In this document: piece after piece, positions 40,601-51,400 of the stretch
How positions within the stretch are numbered: the first letter of the stretch is position 1
Layout of the letters: every line of letters starts with the position of its first letter
Source of the DNA: Elgaria multicarinata webbii
Lineage: Eukaryota; Chordata; Lepidosauria; Squamata; Anguidae
Direction of reading: 5' to 3'
Length of the DNA stretch: 64,000 nt
Assembly (NCBI RefSeq): GCF_023053635.1
Contig: NC_086172.1
Location: forward strand, 123,975,681 to 124,039,680
Position numbers and translations under genes: made by a program
The notes under the pieces: generated by a model
Databases searched by the model: none
Told to the model about the DNA's origin: nothing
The model's input: the letters and a program-made list of their open reading frames with translations, nothing else

Positions 40601-41022
40601 TTCGGCTATTGGGAGGTATAGAAACGAAATAAATAAACAACTAAATTCACCACCCCACCGAAATCCACTGTACAGCAGCTACAGTCAGAAAAGTCGGAGA
40701 ACGTAGGGAGGTGTTAGGATGGATGCATTAAACGGATTTACTAATGGATTAGTAAAGGCAGCTCTATAAAAACGATTTACTTCCTCATATTTTAGCATCT
40801 GACTTCAGCGTCACCAGTTAACAACGTCAAGTTCCTTGCTATGGTGCATGCTGCAAAAGGCTAGCTTCACACAAGAAGCGAGCTACCCGTGAAGCCGTCT
40901 CAAAGGCTGCAATGAGCTGATCCAAGCCACCACACCACAAACCTGATGTAAGGAGCTGCCACAAATATCAAAAGAGGAACAGATATGGACAGCGCTAGCA
41001 GGGACCCCAGAAAGCCAAGCAT
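25601..41022 (-). CDS. RDH12: Retinol dehydrogenase 12-like (RDH11/12 clade), complete, 7 exons
   Basis: ER-membrane short-chain dehydrogenase/reductase; the RDH11/12 clade reduces all-trans and 11-cis retinal using NADPH. Minus-strand exons from the ATG: 40943-41022, 39296-39414, 36940-37095, 33379-33483, 30931-31140, 26729-26918, 25601-25703. The product is 320 residues (human RDH12 about 316). Residues 1-26 form a hydrophobic membrane anchor. The cofactor motif TGANTGIG is at 49-56, NNAG at 128-131, the catalytic serine at 178/179, and the catalytic YCHSK at 204-208. The tail [13 protein letters not shown] and the blocks [10 protein letters not shown] and GKYFSDC match RDH12 better than RDH11. 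All exons are in phase. The exon 39296-39414 ends at a GC rather than GT donor. It lies convergent with ZFYVE26 and divergent from VTI1B. RDH11, or a pre-duplication ancestor, is the alternative. Confidence 0.93.
27047..27155 (-). mobile_element. L2-type LINE 3' end
   Basis: Third copy of the L2 3' terminus (TATTATTATTATTTATTTAT, then the ACCATCAATGTACATGGT hairpin and CCCTGCCGCATAGGCTTACA). Very short, in an RDH12 intron. Confidence 0.75.
27371..30584 (-). mobile_element. Full-length BovB (RTE-type) LINE with target-site duplication
   Basis: The minus strand encodes a BovB polyprotein: [11 protein letters not shown] and [12 protein letters not shown] (start of endonuclease), [21 protein letters not shown], then [84 protein letters not shown]-like C-terminus and KSQKRRNE. 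The element at 27381-30574 (3194 bp, the usual BovB length) is flanked by exact ATCTCCTCTT repeats at 27371-27380 and 30575-30584. It is nearly intact: one stop (TAG 29927-29929), a one-base deletion near 28857 and a small deletion near 27603. It lies in the RDH12 intron before exon 26729-26918, in sense orientation. Confidence 0.92.
31262..31560 (-). mobile_element. LINE 3' fragment (CR1/L2-like)
   Basis: CGCCTGTCTCTCTGGATCGA and GGCGGAGAACAACATTAAAT begin the minus-strand 3'UTR. CAGGCCATTCCACAGCCTGG followed by GAGCAGCAGAAGAGAA is the complement of the typical AF/LWN C-terminal block of these LINEs. Confidence 0.6.
32325..32548 (+). mobile_element. LINE 3' end with a chimeric L2-type tail
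   Basis: 32338-32505 is almost identical to 35908-36073 (a LINE 3'UTR ending CCAATGATACAGGGAAGGAT and an AATAAA run). Here it continues as TTGATGGTGCTATATAAATA and (AAT)n, which is the plus-sense last bases of the L2 family at 2479. Confidence 0.65.
32717..33115. repeat. Interspersed repeat, copy 2 of a two-copy family
   Basis: Partner of 22800-23175. The left end GGTTGTCTACACACAGGGAA and the middle GATTGGTTGCCTTCCACTAA are shared. There is no frame with family resemblance; a non-autonomous DNA transposon is likely. Confidence 0.6.
33241..33345. mobile_element. Short inverted-repeat element
   Basis: TGGACGACACGCTAATCAAC is mirrored by GTTGATTAGTGTGTCAACCA around a CT-rich loop. It resembles the CAGACAACA-type family at 14052. 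Confidence 0.5.
33690..33770 (-). mobile_element. LINE 3' end
   Basis: TTATTGCATTTGTATACCGC then CCCACAGTCAAAGCTCTGTG. Very short terminal piece. Confidence 0.5.
34062..34680 (-). mobile_element. LINE RT C-terminal fragment
   Basis: Minus strand reads [20 protein letters not shown], the C-terminal block shared by CR1/L2-like LINEs, then a 3'UTR ending at a tail near 34062 (complement of TTACTATATACTGCCCAATA). It is immediately followed by another truncated copy. Confidence 0.65.
34685..34975 (-). mobile_element. LINE 3' end, second copy in tandem
   Basis: TTTATTTATTTATTACATTT then CTATAGCCGGAGCTCTCTGG, the same family as 34062, inserted head to tail with it. Confidence 0.6.
34985..36095 (+). 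mobile_element. LINE RT C-terminal half (CR1/L2-like)
   Basis: Plus strand reads [13 protein letters not shown] (end of the YADD motif), [62 protein letters not shown], then a disrupted [12 protein letters not shown] block and a 3'UTR with an AATA tail. There are several frame breaks and the fragment is 5'-truncated. It lies in the RDH12 intron between exons 36940-37095 and 33379-33483, antisense to the gene. Confidence 0.75.
37285..38405 (+). mobile_element. CR1 LINE, RT C-terminal part
   Basis: Plus strand shows CR1 blocks in order: [126 protein letters not shown]. They fall in at least three frames, so the copy is broken; the 5' half and endonuclease are missing. Located between RDH12 exons 39296-39414 and 36940-37095, antisense to RDH12. 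Confidence 0.88.
38815..38890. mobile_element. Palindromic MITE fragment
   Basis: AATTATGGGAGTTGAAGTAA then AACATCTGGAGGGCACAAGG: right half of the CCAGATGT family. Confidence 0.55.
39058..39207. mobile_element. Palindromic MITE, full copy
   Basis: Left arm CAGCCTTCTCCAACTTGGTG then CCCTCCAGATGTGTTGGACT. Right arm GTTGCAGTCCAACATAACTG then AAGTTGGAGAAGGCTG. Nearly perfect foldback of 150 bp, about 90 bp from the RDH12 exon at 39296-39414. Confidence 0.8.
39296..39414 (-). CDS. RDH12: RDH12 second exon, cofactor-binding motif, GC splice donor
   Basis: This exon encodes residues 28-66, including the TGANTGIG dinucleotide-binding loop. The split arginine codon with exon 1 and the split glycine codon with the next exon both fit the family. 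The glycine codon forces the exon to end at 39296, and the first intron bases on the minus strand are GCAAGT. This makes it a GC-AG intron with an otherwise strong donor consensus. Confidence 0.88.
39960..40545 (-). mobile_element. Non-LTR RT fragment of another clade
   Basis: Minus strand reads [40 protein letters not shown] and [20 protein letters not shown]. The order and wording ([19 protein letters not shown]-like) differ from the L2, CR1, BovB and L1 copies here and suggest an R4/Dong-like or related LINE. The part left of 40144 is weaker. Confidence 0.55.
40583..40650 (+). mobile_element. LINE 3' end
   Basis: GTGAACCTTCCCGAGAGCTT then CGGCTATTGGGAGGTATAGA and an AAATAAA tail. Confidence 0.55.
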
Positions 41023-41029
41023 CGTTACA

Positions 41030-41230
41030 CCCCCTCAGTGTCAGTTCTTGCTGGAGGAATCTCTCACCATGGTCTGACTGCGAAGAGACGGAGAAACAAA
41101 ATGGAAAGAGCACGGACGCCTGGGATTGGTCCGACAGCTGAGAACATCGCGCGATCTAGAGATAGAAAAGTTTGAGAGTGCAGAGTCTGGATTTTCGGCG
41201 ATTTTCAAAATCAGTCCGAAATTGGCTGGG
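41030..41230 (-). promoter_or_regulatory. RDH12: Probable RDH12 promoter with CCAAT box
   Basis: A CCAAT box on the minus strand (complement of ATTGG at 41125-41129) lies about 100 bp upstream of the ATG at 41022. It sits in a modestly CpG-rich stretch that includes a CGCGCG run near 41148. No TATA box is obvious. The transcription start is not fixed. Confidence 0.4.
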
Positions 41231-44200
41231 GTTCAGAATGGGCGTGGAGTGGTGTGTCGCTTGGCAGCTCTATATTCTGTATCATTTGCATTAATAGACT
41301 TTAAAGTGCCAGCAACGCTCTTTGTTTTCTCAGCGATTGGCTAACACGGATACCACCCTAAGAACTGCATGAGAAATGCCAATACTGACGGATGTGTCCT
41401 ACCTAGACAAAAGAACTTAAGAATTACGATTCCATGGTTTGAAGACGAGACTCCTTCGGTACTCAGGAGGAAATAATAGTTGCTCATAGGAAACAATGCA
41501 TAGCAGAAGGCAGCATTTTAGCGATTGGGCAGCAGCATGTCCCTCACGCCAAAACATAAAATGCCAGGCACTTTATAACCCAGGTGCTATATCATATGGC
41601 AAATGTGTATTTCCCATCCTGAGTTACATCAAACCGCATTCTACTAATTAAAGAGTAAATACATCGTCATAATTCCTGTATTAATCTTTTTTTTAATTGT
41701 GAATTTCACAAAACAAAAGAACAAGAAGTGAAAATAAAAGAACAGGAAATTACATGTATACAGATATCCATATTCCATCAAATGCAACATTCTAAAAATA
41801 ACGAGTTTATGCAAGTTTTAAGAAAAGCAGACCAAATATCAATATATTTAGCCATTCAAGAGAATTGTTATTTATTTATTTATTTATTTATTTAGAATAT
41901 TTATATACCGCTCCCCATTGAAAAATTTCGGAGCGGTGTACAAGGTAAAATGAAAATAAAAACAGAATAAAAACAGTTAAAACGAAATTTAAAAGAAGCA
42001 ATAACAGTAATCCAAGGCTGCATGTTAGAGAAAGGCTTCTTGGAATAAAGATGTTTTCAGGAGGCACCAAAAGGAGTACAAGGTCGGAGCCTGCCTGACC
42101 TCCAGAGGCAGGGAATTCCACAGGAGGGGCGCCACCACGCTGAAGGCTCTTCCCCTGGTGGATTCCAATCCGAGGATGGATCTAGGTGGAACCACCAGGA
42201 GCAGGCCCTCGGATGACCTCAGTGACCGGGCAGGTTGGTAAGGGAGAAGGCGCTCTCTCAGGTATCCTGGTCCCAAGTTGTTTAGGGCTTTGTACACAAG
42301 TACAAGAACCTTAAACCTGGCCCAGTAGCTAATAGGCAGCCAGTGCAGTTAGAAATGGTGGTTGTTGCCTGCCTTTCGACAGCCCTGCGATGTAGTCCAT
42401 CGTTATCCCCACATGTTGCAAGTGAGCTGAGAGTGGTTTATGATAAATTTGCAATATCTTTACTATTCCCTTACTCCACCCATTTTTTTGTTGGAGACTA
42501 GTGTGTTTGGTGGTTTTTTTTAATCCAGACCAGACAAAATACCCTCAATTTGCAGTAAAGCTCAATGAAGTTAAATTATACCCAGAAAGCTTCCTGGCTC
42601 CAAGGCAGTTCTCCCTTGCATCCAGAAGCTTCAGCCTCCATTTATTAGTTTCCATTTATATTGTAGTTTTGCCCCTACCAAGATAAAGTCAAAATGGAAG
42701 CTGAATACTGGGCTTGACTTCAACTTTCTATGTCTATAGATATTAGGGCAGGTGTGATTAACTCTTTCCCTCCTCCAAACTGTTTTTGCAATCAACGTTG
42801 CAACTTGGAAGTGACCCCCCTTTTCCTGACTGCACAACACAAATTGTGCCCACTGTCTCAAATAGGCTGGGGACCCCTCGTTTAACTACTTAACTACCCT
42901 GGGCCAAAGATTGTTAGATTGGGAACTGCAGTAGATCTGCAAGGGTTTCTGACTCCCAATTATTTAATAGTAGCAACTACAAGCGCAATCTTACGCATGT
43001 TGAGATAGAAATAACAACTCCCTGCATTTCCTGGGTAGAAGTTACTTCTTAAATATATTTTTAAAACTTGGGTGAGGAGAGAGAATTTAGGAGTAGATTT
43101 TTATGTGAAAGAACTCTAAGCTCACTTTCAGTAATGAAAACAAATTTCTGCACTGGGCATGTGTTCAGAGGCATCCTATTCCTTCATTCTAAGTGTGTAT
43201 CTGTGCCCCTATACTTCTGTTTGGCACCTAACTCTAGTTGGTAGACTTCAGGGTTCTAAAAAAACCCAAAGTAGATCATAGAAGCCTAATGTCTGCCCTC
43301 TTCTGCCCTAGGCCATGAATGGGCCTTACCCACTGAGATTGGCTATGGGGCTTCCTGGAAAGAAAGGACTAAAAGGAGGCTTTCCGAGTTAAGCCTTGCC
43401 TAAGCCACAATGTCTGCCTGGGCTTTTTGTCCAGATGTTTGACTTGTACCACCTGGTTTGTCCTAGTTCTGGGTTGAAGTATTTGGCCCACTTTTTTTAT
43501 TGGTCTATTTTGTGGGGGTGAAAAGTCTTGTAGAAAAAATTAATGACAATTGCATGGATGACTATTAATTTTTGGATGGAGCTTGTCATTAGAAGGTGAG
43601 ATAGCGGAGGAGTTTCCACTGTGAAGAACAAAAATAAAAACTTTGTCACTGTTTCAGGCAGTTCTGGAGCTGTCCAGCAGCATTCCTCATTTTGCACAGA
43701 ATGGCCCAAAACCAGAGTGGTTACCGCAAAAACAATATTTGCCCTCACTGGCCATTAGGGGTCTGACATTTTTCCCTTAAAAAATGCTCCGGGGAAATCA
43801 GGCTACATCATGTCCCATCGGACCAAATGTGAAATGCTGATGTGCTGCTGATTGCAACTGGGTTGTCACTGGAAGCAAGTTTTTTTTTTTTAAAAGGAAA
43901 CCATGAAAAGCTGACTGTTGCCTTTTCTAAAAGTAAGCTCTCTGAAAATAAATCGATTTTGCCTGCACAACCCAAACATTGCTGGAAATGCAGTGCTCAT
44001 TCATAGGGAACAAAGGACCCTGCAAAATTGGGGTTGTTAGGGTGGCCATACATCCTCTTTTACAGAGAACAGTCCTCTCTCTATATACAGTCCTCTCTAT
44101 ATATCTGTGTACCTTGCTCATTCTGCTGTGAAGGTGGTACATGCCACTGGTTAATTTCAGGGTCAAGTGCTTCGTTCTGATGGTTAAGAACAAGAGAAGA

Positions 44201-44690
44201 TAAGAAGTGCCATGCTGGATCAGACTTGGAATGAGGCAGGCTGTGGGCGGAGCAAACCCAGCAGCTCAGAGCAACCCAGAACAACCGAAAGGATTTAACA
44301 ATGTGCCCTGCAGTAACGTTACAGCTAAACCTAAGTCACGCTAGTGTGCCCCGTGATTCAGAGAACCGATACAGAGAACCACGTTAGAAAGGGACACTAG
44401 CAACGTTATAAGACTAGTGTAGATCTGGCCACGGGGGTCTCTTATAAGGGGTTAGTTTAACCTTCGGTTTGCTAGTACACTGAATTACTGTGTCGCAAAA
44501 TGATGCATGTCTAAAAAGCGTGTCACCAACTTGAAAAGTTTGGAAAGCTCTGTTTTAGAAGGGAGGGAGGGCGGGAGGATGAACAAAAACCAGACAACCA
44601 CCAAAGGATTGGCTGCTGAGAGAAAGGGGCGGCTCCAGTGGATGGTGTGACCATCTGGGAAGCCCCAGATGGCTGGGTTGGGAACCCAGT
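41231..44690. other. Intergenic region between RDH12 and VTI1B
   Basis: This head-to-head interval is where RDH11 would be expected by human synteny. Both strands were read for the SDR blocks [21 protein letters not shown] and YCHSKLAN, and none is present. It contains one LINE remnant (41868-42345) and otherwise unremarkable AT-rich DNA, including a short repeated CTCTCTATATA stretch at 44073-44102. Confidence 0.6.
41868..42345 (-). mobile_element. LINE RT C-terminal fragment (L2-like)
   Basis: Minus strand: MYKALNNLGPGYLRERLLPY, RGRAFSVVAPLLWNSLPLEV, YSFWCLLKTSLFQEAFL, then a 3'UTR with a (TTTA)n end at about 41868. The frame is open for about 90 codons, so it is fairly young. Confidence 0.7.
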
Positions 44691-44704
44691 GAGACCGAAT
44701 TCAT

Positions 44705-44831
44705 GGGCAGAATCCCTGCATGTTGAACAGAAAAGGTCCTACAACTACCAGCATGCCCCGGCCAGTGCTGGCTGGAGCATAGTGGGAGCTGTAGGACCTT
44801 TTCTGTCTTAAACACGCATAGGATTGCGCTT
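44705..44831. mobile_element. MITE just upstream of the VTI1B promoter
   Basis: GAACAGAAAAGGTCCTACAA then CTACCAGCATGCCCCGGCCA is mirrored by GGAGCATAGTGGGAGCTGTA and GGACCTTTTCTGTCTTAAAC. Outer ends AATCCCTGCATG and CGCATAGGATTG are also approximate complements. Confidence 0.7.
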
Positions 44832-44859
44832 TAAAAGGTCTTTTCTTATCTCTGTGGAA

Positions 44860-45480
44860 ATGATTTCTCCGCCAGAACCAAGGCGGCGCTGTTTAACCGA
44901 TACTTTTCCGCCGAGACCCTTGAGAGCGGGGCCGGGAGGAGGTTGCCCTCACCCGTTCTTCATCCCGGAAGTGCCCGTGAGGAGATTGCGAGGGCTCCAG
45001 ACCGCCGTAACCGGGGGAGCGTCGGATTTGGGGAGCCCGTAGCCTTCTCCCGCTCCTTGGCGTCATGGTGGATCGCGGCAGCGGCTCTTCGGAGCACTTG
45101 GAGCGACTGCACGAAATCTTCCGCGGCCTGCACGGGGAGCTACGCGGCGCCCCGGAGCGGCTGCGCGGGAGCTCGGCAGTTGGTACGTGACGTGAGGGGC
45201 TCTGGACCGAGCCGTTGAACGGCACAAACCGGGAGAAGAGTCCGCCTCCAGTGCAGCTCTCAGACCAACGTTTGTGGTGAAAATGAACCTTCAACTTCCC
45301 ACCCTGCCGCGGCGCCGCTGAGCCTGTAGCGCCGCGGCCCTGTTGGGCGCAGCTCCAGCGGCGTGTCCGGCTTCCCCCCTCCCCTTATTTTCCCTTTCCG
45401 TTGGCCCCGCTTCTGCGCGTCCAAGAGCGCCTCCCGACAAGGCCGCAGACGCTCAACCGCTCTTCCTAGCAAGGAGTTAA
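44860..45480 (+). promoter_or_regulatory. VTI1B: CpG-rich promoter region of VTI1B
   Basis: This is the densest G+C and CpG stretch in the window and it surrounds the VTI1B start codon at 45065. No TATA box is visible, in keeping with a broadly expressed housekeeping promoter. The open frames on the opposite strand here follow from the low stop-codon frequency of GC-rich DNA and are not called as genes. Confidence 0.75.
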
Positions 45481-48400
45481 AGGGATGGGGGAAAGCTGCT
45501 GCTGAAGGCCCAGGCGTGGGGTCCATAATAAAAAAGAAGTGGCAACCCCTAAGCCCCAAAATGATTTTAAAAGAGGTTGGAAATAGGGGTGGGGAAATGA
45601 CTAAAATTTCATGGCAGGATTTAACCCTGTTAGTACTCAGCCCTACCCTCAAATCATGATTTCTAACACCGCGAGATTGCCTCTTACCCTCCGATCCCAG
45701 AGATGCTTACTTAGAAACAAGTGCTGTTGAGTTCAGTTCATTGGGTAGTATCCAATGTCAGCCTTATGTAGAGTAGACCCATTGAAATGAGTGAGTCTCA
45801 AGTTAGTCACTGCTAACTTGAGCCTCATTTCAGTGGGTCCACCATTAGATACTGCTCTGTGACACTTATTCCTTTGTCACTGACTTACACTCCTGAGAAA
45901 AACATGATCGTCGATACTTAGCCATGAGAGGAGGGCAATCTGCAGATACTCTGAAGTGCTCTTGCATGACATTTTGAAAAAGAGTCCAGGGCTGCTATGT
46001 CCTAAGTTCCCACCCTTTTTCTTTCTTTCTGAAACGCCTAAAGGATGAAACAAAATGAAAATTCTTTTGCTTGGTTTGTGTACACACACCTTTCAAAACA
46101 ATGGGGACACTTTTTTTCTTGGCTGTGATCGAGCAAGCATAACTCTTTGTTATCTTGTTTTTGCTAGAGATAAATGTACAGAGTGTGAAGTTGGTCTTTT
46201 TGATGTCACTTACACAATACCACAACATTGTACTCTGTGCAATGTTGCCAAAAATTGTTGCCAAACTCTTACTACTACTCATAATCAGCTTACAACAAAT
46301 CTTCCTTTTATCATTCTTCAGATGTGCAACTCATATCATCCCCAGCCGGCATGAAAGCAGATCCAATAAGAGCCGTATAATTTATTACTTTGTATACTGC
46401 CCTTTGAAAGAACCAGACTGATATTTTAGCCACACAACAACCTTGTATGGTTGGTTAAGCTGAGAGAGGGTAATTTACTCAAGGGCATCAAAGTGATTGT
46501 CATAGGCAAGAGGGGATTTGAACCCAATTTTCTGCCCTTCGAGACTAACACCAGCTGCTGCACAACTCTGACTCAGTTCTATTTTTTTACAAAGCAAAAT
46601 ATCTTGCAACTCTGGTGGAAATATACTGCACATACAACAGGATTTTATCAATTTGATAAAATTGAATGAACTAGATGGACTTTGGTCTGATCCAGCATGG
46701 CTCTTCTTATGTTCTTATCTTTGACCCAGCTAAATTTTCATGTTTAATATCCTTCCATTCCCACTCTACAGAAACACGCTCATGACTGTCAGAAACGTAT
46801 TATGTTAGTTGAGCACTTGACCAACACATGACTTGAGAAAAATATGTGCATTTACTTTCAGATGTGAATATTGGCTAACATCACTAGCTTATCTGATTGT
46901 ACTACAGGTCTGTTGTTGAGCATGCTTATATTCCCACTTGAAGTTAGATCTATGACCTTGAGCGATAAAAATTAGAAATCTTTATGACTGTATCTATATC
47001 AGTTGAGTTCAAATTGTCAGTTTCATCTGGATGTCCACATTTCGCTGTAATGCAATTTGCTGTAATGCAATTACCTGAGGTTAGGCAGCAACTCTGTAGA
47101 TTGCAGAGTGCCTAACTATGAATTTCTTAGAGAAATCCAAATAGTAAGTATGAGAGAAACTCTGGAAATATTCAGATATAATTTGCCAAAAAGTATTGGA
47201 CCTTGTAAACAAGCAAACACCAAGTATTTAAAAGTATTTTGATTGTCTAGGATATGGGTGAGTACATAATAGATCAGGATTTATTGGTAGGTCTTCAGAT
47301 GGTTTACAGTAAATCAAGCTTTCTTCAAAATAACAAAGCAGCATTTTGCCTTCTAAATTGGATAGTAACTGCTCTGTAGTAACTCAGATGTAGATTTGTA
47401 CTTGTAAATGCATGTCAACCCAGGGTATGGTTCTTGGGATGCTGTAGGTGATTGGCTCTGCCCTTTGAACCAACTTCTTGCATTTGGCTCAACACCCATT
47501 TTGCACCTGGCTCATGTTGGTGGTCCTTGGGGCTTGGTCTGTTCTAGGGGGCAGTTCTTACATTACATCAACCAGAGATCTGAAGTGAAGAAACTTACAC
47601 ATGAATGTTCATCCACTGCATATGAGGCACCATGTGACATGGTTGTATTGCTTGTCCAACTTCATGTTTGATCCTTCTTTAAAACAGAGGTGGTAAGGTT
47701 GTGCAAACCAGATCTACATCTGTACACCTGTATGTACACATAACCCCTGTTGCATATTACCTTGTTTACATGAGTGAGATTCACTCATCCACCAAACTGA
47801 TAGGATCTCCGCCTGAGTTTACGAATTAGGATTTTTTATGTTAATGTCTTTTTATGTAGTCCCTACTGAAGTAAAGTGTTTGAGGGTCATTTCACATTAT
47901 CAGTTAATTATGAAAACAATTTCCAGGGAAACAAATGCTATGTATGTAACTTGTAGCTATGGCAGAAAAATATACACTTATCTTGTGAATTCATCTTGAA
48001 AATTCCTTTTGACATGCTGATGGTTGGGTTATTTTTCCCTTTGATGAAAATTTGCCTTTTGTATGTTGTCTGTTATGTCTTCCAGAGGAAAAGAAGAAAT
48101 TGATACGAGACTTTGATGAAAAACAAAAGGAAGCAAATGAAACGGTAAAGATATAAATTATAACTTATGGGTTTTCCAGTCAATGCTAAGCAATGGACTA
48201 AGACCTCTATTCTAAGCACAATACTCAGAACCTTAGTCCATTGCAGAGAGTTGACTGAAAAATTCCATTATTTTATACTCCTCTTTCCCCTCTGCTGAAT
48301 GGGCTGCCAAAGCAAGAGCGTTAAGCGGGAATCAGCACCACCTTTCAGTGGGAAGGCCGGAGGGGGAGAGAAGACTACCCCATGTAGTGGTTGAACTCCA

Positions 48401-51400
48401 CCCCGCGGACATCTTTTACCATGATGCTTTAAAGCCACATGCTAGCAGTCCACACCACTCACTCTGTGGGGTGGAGTTCACACCAAAGTGTCATCTGAAC
48501 ACAGCCCCTGACACGCTCGTTTTCTACATACAGTGATTTATTCATTTTGTTTAATATAGAGGTGTGTCATTTTTGCAGTCTGAAGTGGTATACTTCAGAT
48601 GCTGGTTTGCCATTTCACTGAGACCTATGCCCAAATTAACTGTAAATTTGGGTAGATGATTTAAAGTCTTGAAAACAGTAAAACAGAGTAATAGGCAGAA
48701 AAAAGGAGAGGAAAGAAATCATAGAGATATATCAAAACGTGTCCTTCTACCTGCGGAACAGCAAAGAAGGTCATGTTTTAATCATAGGGAGTGGTCAGAT
48801 GATATGTCTCAATAAGTAGTCTAGATGGGGGTAATATTTTTACAGGCATGGTATATGACTTAGACTACCAGCAAACTGATCATATTCAGGCTTGACTGAC
48901 ATAATTCAAAAACGTGTAACAAGAATTTTTGATATGTGTGTATATGTTTTAAACTTATTAAAGTTACGGGAAATAGAAGAAGAATTGAAATATGCTCCAG
49001 TGTCCTTCCACAATCAAATGATGGTCAAAATTCGGGCATACAGAAGAGACCTTGCTACATACCAGAGGAAAATGAAAAGTACAGATTTGGGAGTCATCCC
49101 AGGTGGGCGTGGAGATTCAAGATTTGGCATGTTCTCCACAGAAAATGAGCAGAGTGTGAGTACTAGGTATAGATTAACTATATATAAAGTTTTTTTAGAT
49201 TATTGATGGCAAAGCTCTTTACATTCTTGCTAGTTCAGCCCTTTAAATAAGGATACTCACTTTTATGTTGATACTGGGATTGTATTAATAGCAACATTGC
49301 AAATATATGTAAAATTATGCAAGTTCTTCAAATAGCTTGATAATGTCAGTACTATAGGAATGTAAATTAAATAGGTCTGTTTACTTTAAGCTGTTGATTT
49401 AAATATTCTCAAACCTCAGTGAAATTGTTTGTTTTTTAAGAGTCCTGAAAGGAGGGCAGATGTTTTTGTAAGAGGGAGAAAATAAGCCACTACTTATTGT
49501 TGGAAGGAAAGGATATATTGCATAGAGTCCTGAGTCCTTGATTGTTGTCATCCCCACTGATTCAGTAGGGTTAAAATTGTGTGCCCTTACTCATTTCTAG
49601 CTGCACATAAAAATGAGATGCACATTTGAATGCTCTTTGAAGCACTGAAGTGTTGAAAGCAATGCATTGTTGATAAATATCATCCAGGTACCTATTCTGT
49701 TGGGCTTCTAAATGCATGTCTGATTTATGCTCATGGTACCTGATCTAGCAAGCTATTTCCATTTTTGACAAATCTGTAACATTTGCCCTATTGCATGCTC
49801 CTTTGGCATAACTAAACATACAATTTGTATTGTATTTCAGTCTTCAAACTGAATTGCGTGCATCCATCTTTGGTATGCATAATAAAATGTTCACAGATAT
49901 TAAAGTTAGTTAAATCAAATATGGGGTATACTGATCAAATTCTTATTTGTCATGTAACTGCTTTATGCAGGCTAACATTTTCTATGTACCTTTTGAGATT
50001 ACATCTTCTTGTTTATGTAGGAGGCATGTGATTATGCCCTCAATGGAGTTTTGCCATGTATAATTTTAAACTTCTGAGATGCTAAGGCCAGATTTAGCAT
50101 TCAGAACTAAAGGAGGATTGGTCTTCTTTCTTTAATCTGTGTCAGGAAATGGAGATTCTTCATTTGACATATCTCTAGACATGCAAGAGTGCACTGATGG
50201 GCAGGGGTTCTTAAAGCCTCCCTTAGGAAAATCTCCTCAGAGTTCTCTTTCCCCCTTAAGGTCGTGGTACATCTCTTACTGGTTATTGTGAAAGGATGGT
50301 GCTTACATAGTCCTCTGTTTGTATATACCATTGTGGAGGGCTTGGTTGGAAGGAAGAGGGCTTTTAAAAAATCCTTTGCTCCCTTCTTCCCTTTCCTTTC
50401 AAAGAATCAATCATTGGGGAAAGGGCAGGGAAGTTTGCTTCCTCATACACAAATTCCCAACTCCCATTCACTAGCAAACACTTCAAAGGTCATCCTCACC
50501 CCCACTGTTAAGTCTGCACTTGGGTCTCTAGTATTGTATATAAAGATTTCCATAGTCATTCAGGAATGGTAGATAGAGTTTAGGAAGAATACATTAATAC
50601 AGACCTTGATTTTCATATAAACATCCCTTAGGGTCAGAGAAAGTGGGCTGGTGCAGCATTTTCCTCCAACTTTTGTGTTCTGAATTCCATCTTGTAGTAG
50701 CCTTCCTCCCTGTGCTAAATATAGCATGGTAAGCCAAACAGCTCAGCAAGAGGCTTCTGTTGAGACATCCAAGGTCTGTTGGGAGGAAGGGCAGTTCTTC
50801 ATCGTGGTCTCTGTGCATCCGCTTCAGGTACTTCTAATAGCTGAGGAAAGCGTTTTGGCAGGAACACAGCCTCCACTGCTACTGCGCTTGTGCTGATGGT
50901 TCCTGCCCAACCCTCAGTTCTTCGTTGACCACTATTGTGGCCAGACTCACTCTAGGGACTTCTAGCATTTTTGCTATTTTTTTTGAGGAAATTTGTTTTT
51001 AATCTACCTTTCTTTCTTCTTGTACATTCAATCTTTCCCTTTCTTCATTTTAATTAGTTGGTTTGAGTTAATTGTTGTGATCCTTGGTCACAAATCGCCC
51101 CAGGGCTTATGGCCATTAAGGCCCCATTCCAAAAGTGTGTGGTGTGGGAGTAAACTTCCCCCAACTGATGGTTATTCTCTGTGTGTAGCCTGAATTGGTG
51201 GACATATTGTTGAAACCGGTCATCACTGTATGTCCTTCACTAAGCAGACCCTTAAATAGAGTGGACAAGCTGTGGGCTGTCCTGTGGGAGAGAGCATTGA
51301 AAGCAGCTGACGCTCCTCATAAGCTTGGAGAAATGTGCAACGAAAGAATGGGAGTGCTTCTACATCAGTTAAGCGCCTAACATCTCCATCAAGTAGGATT

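Noticed and set aside
44893-45294. 133-codon minus-strand frame opposite VTI1B exon 1
   Set aside because: Arginine/serine/proline-rich translation of a CpG island; absence of stops is a composition effect, and the plus strand holds the real conserved exon.
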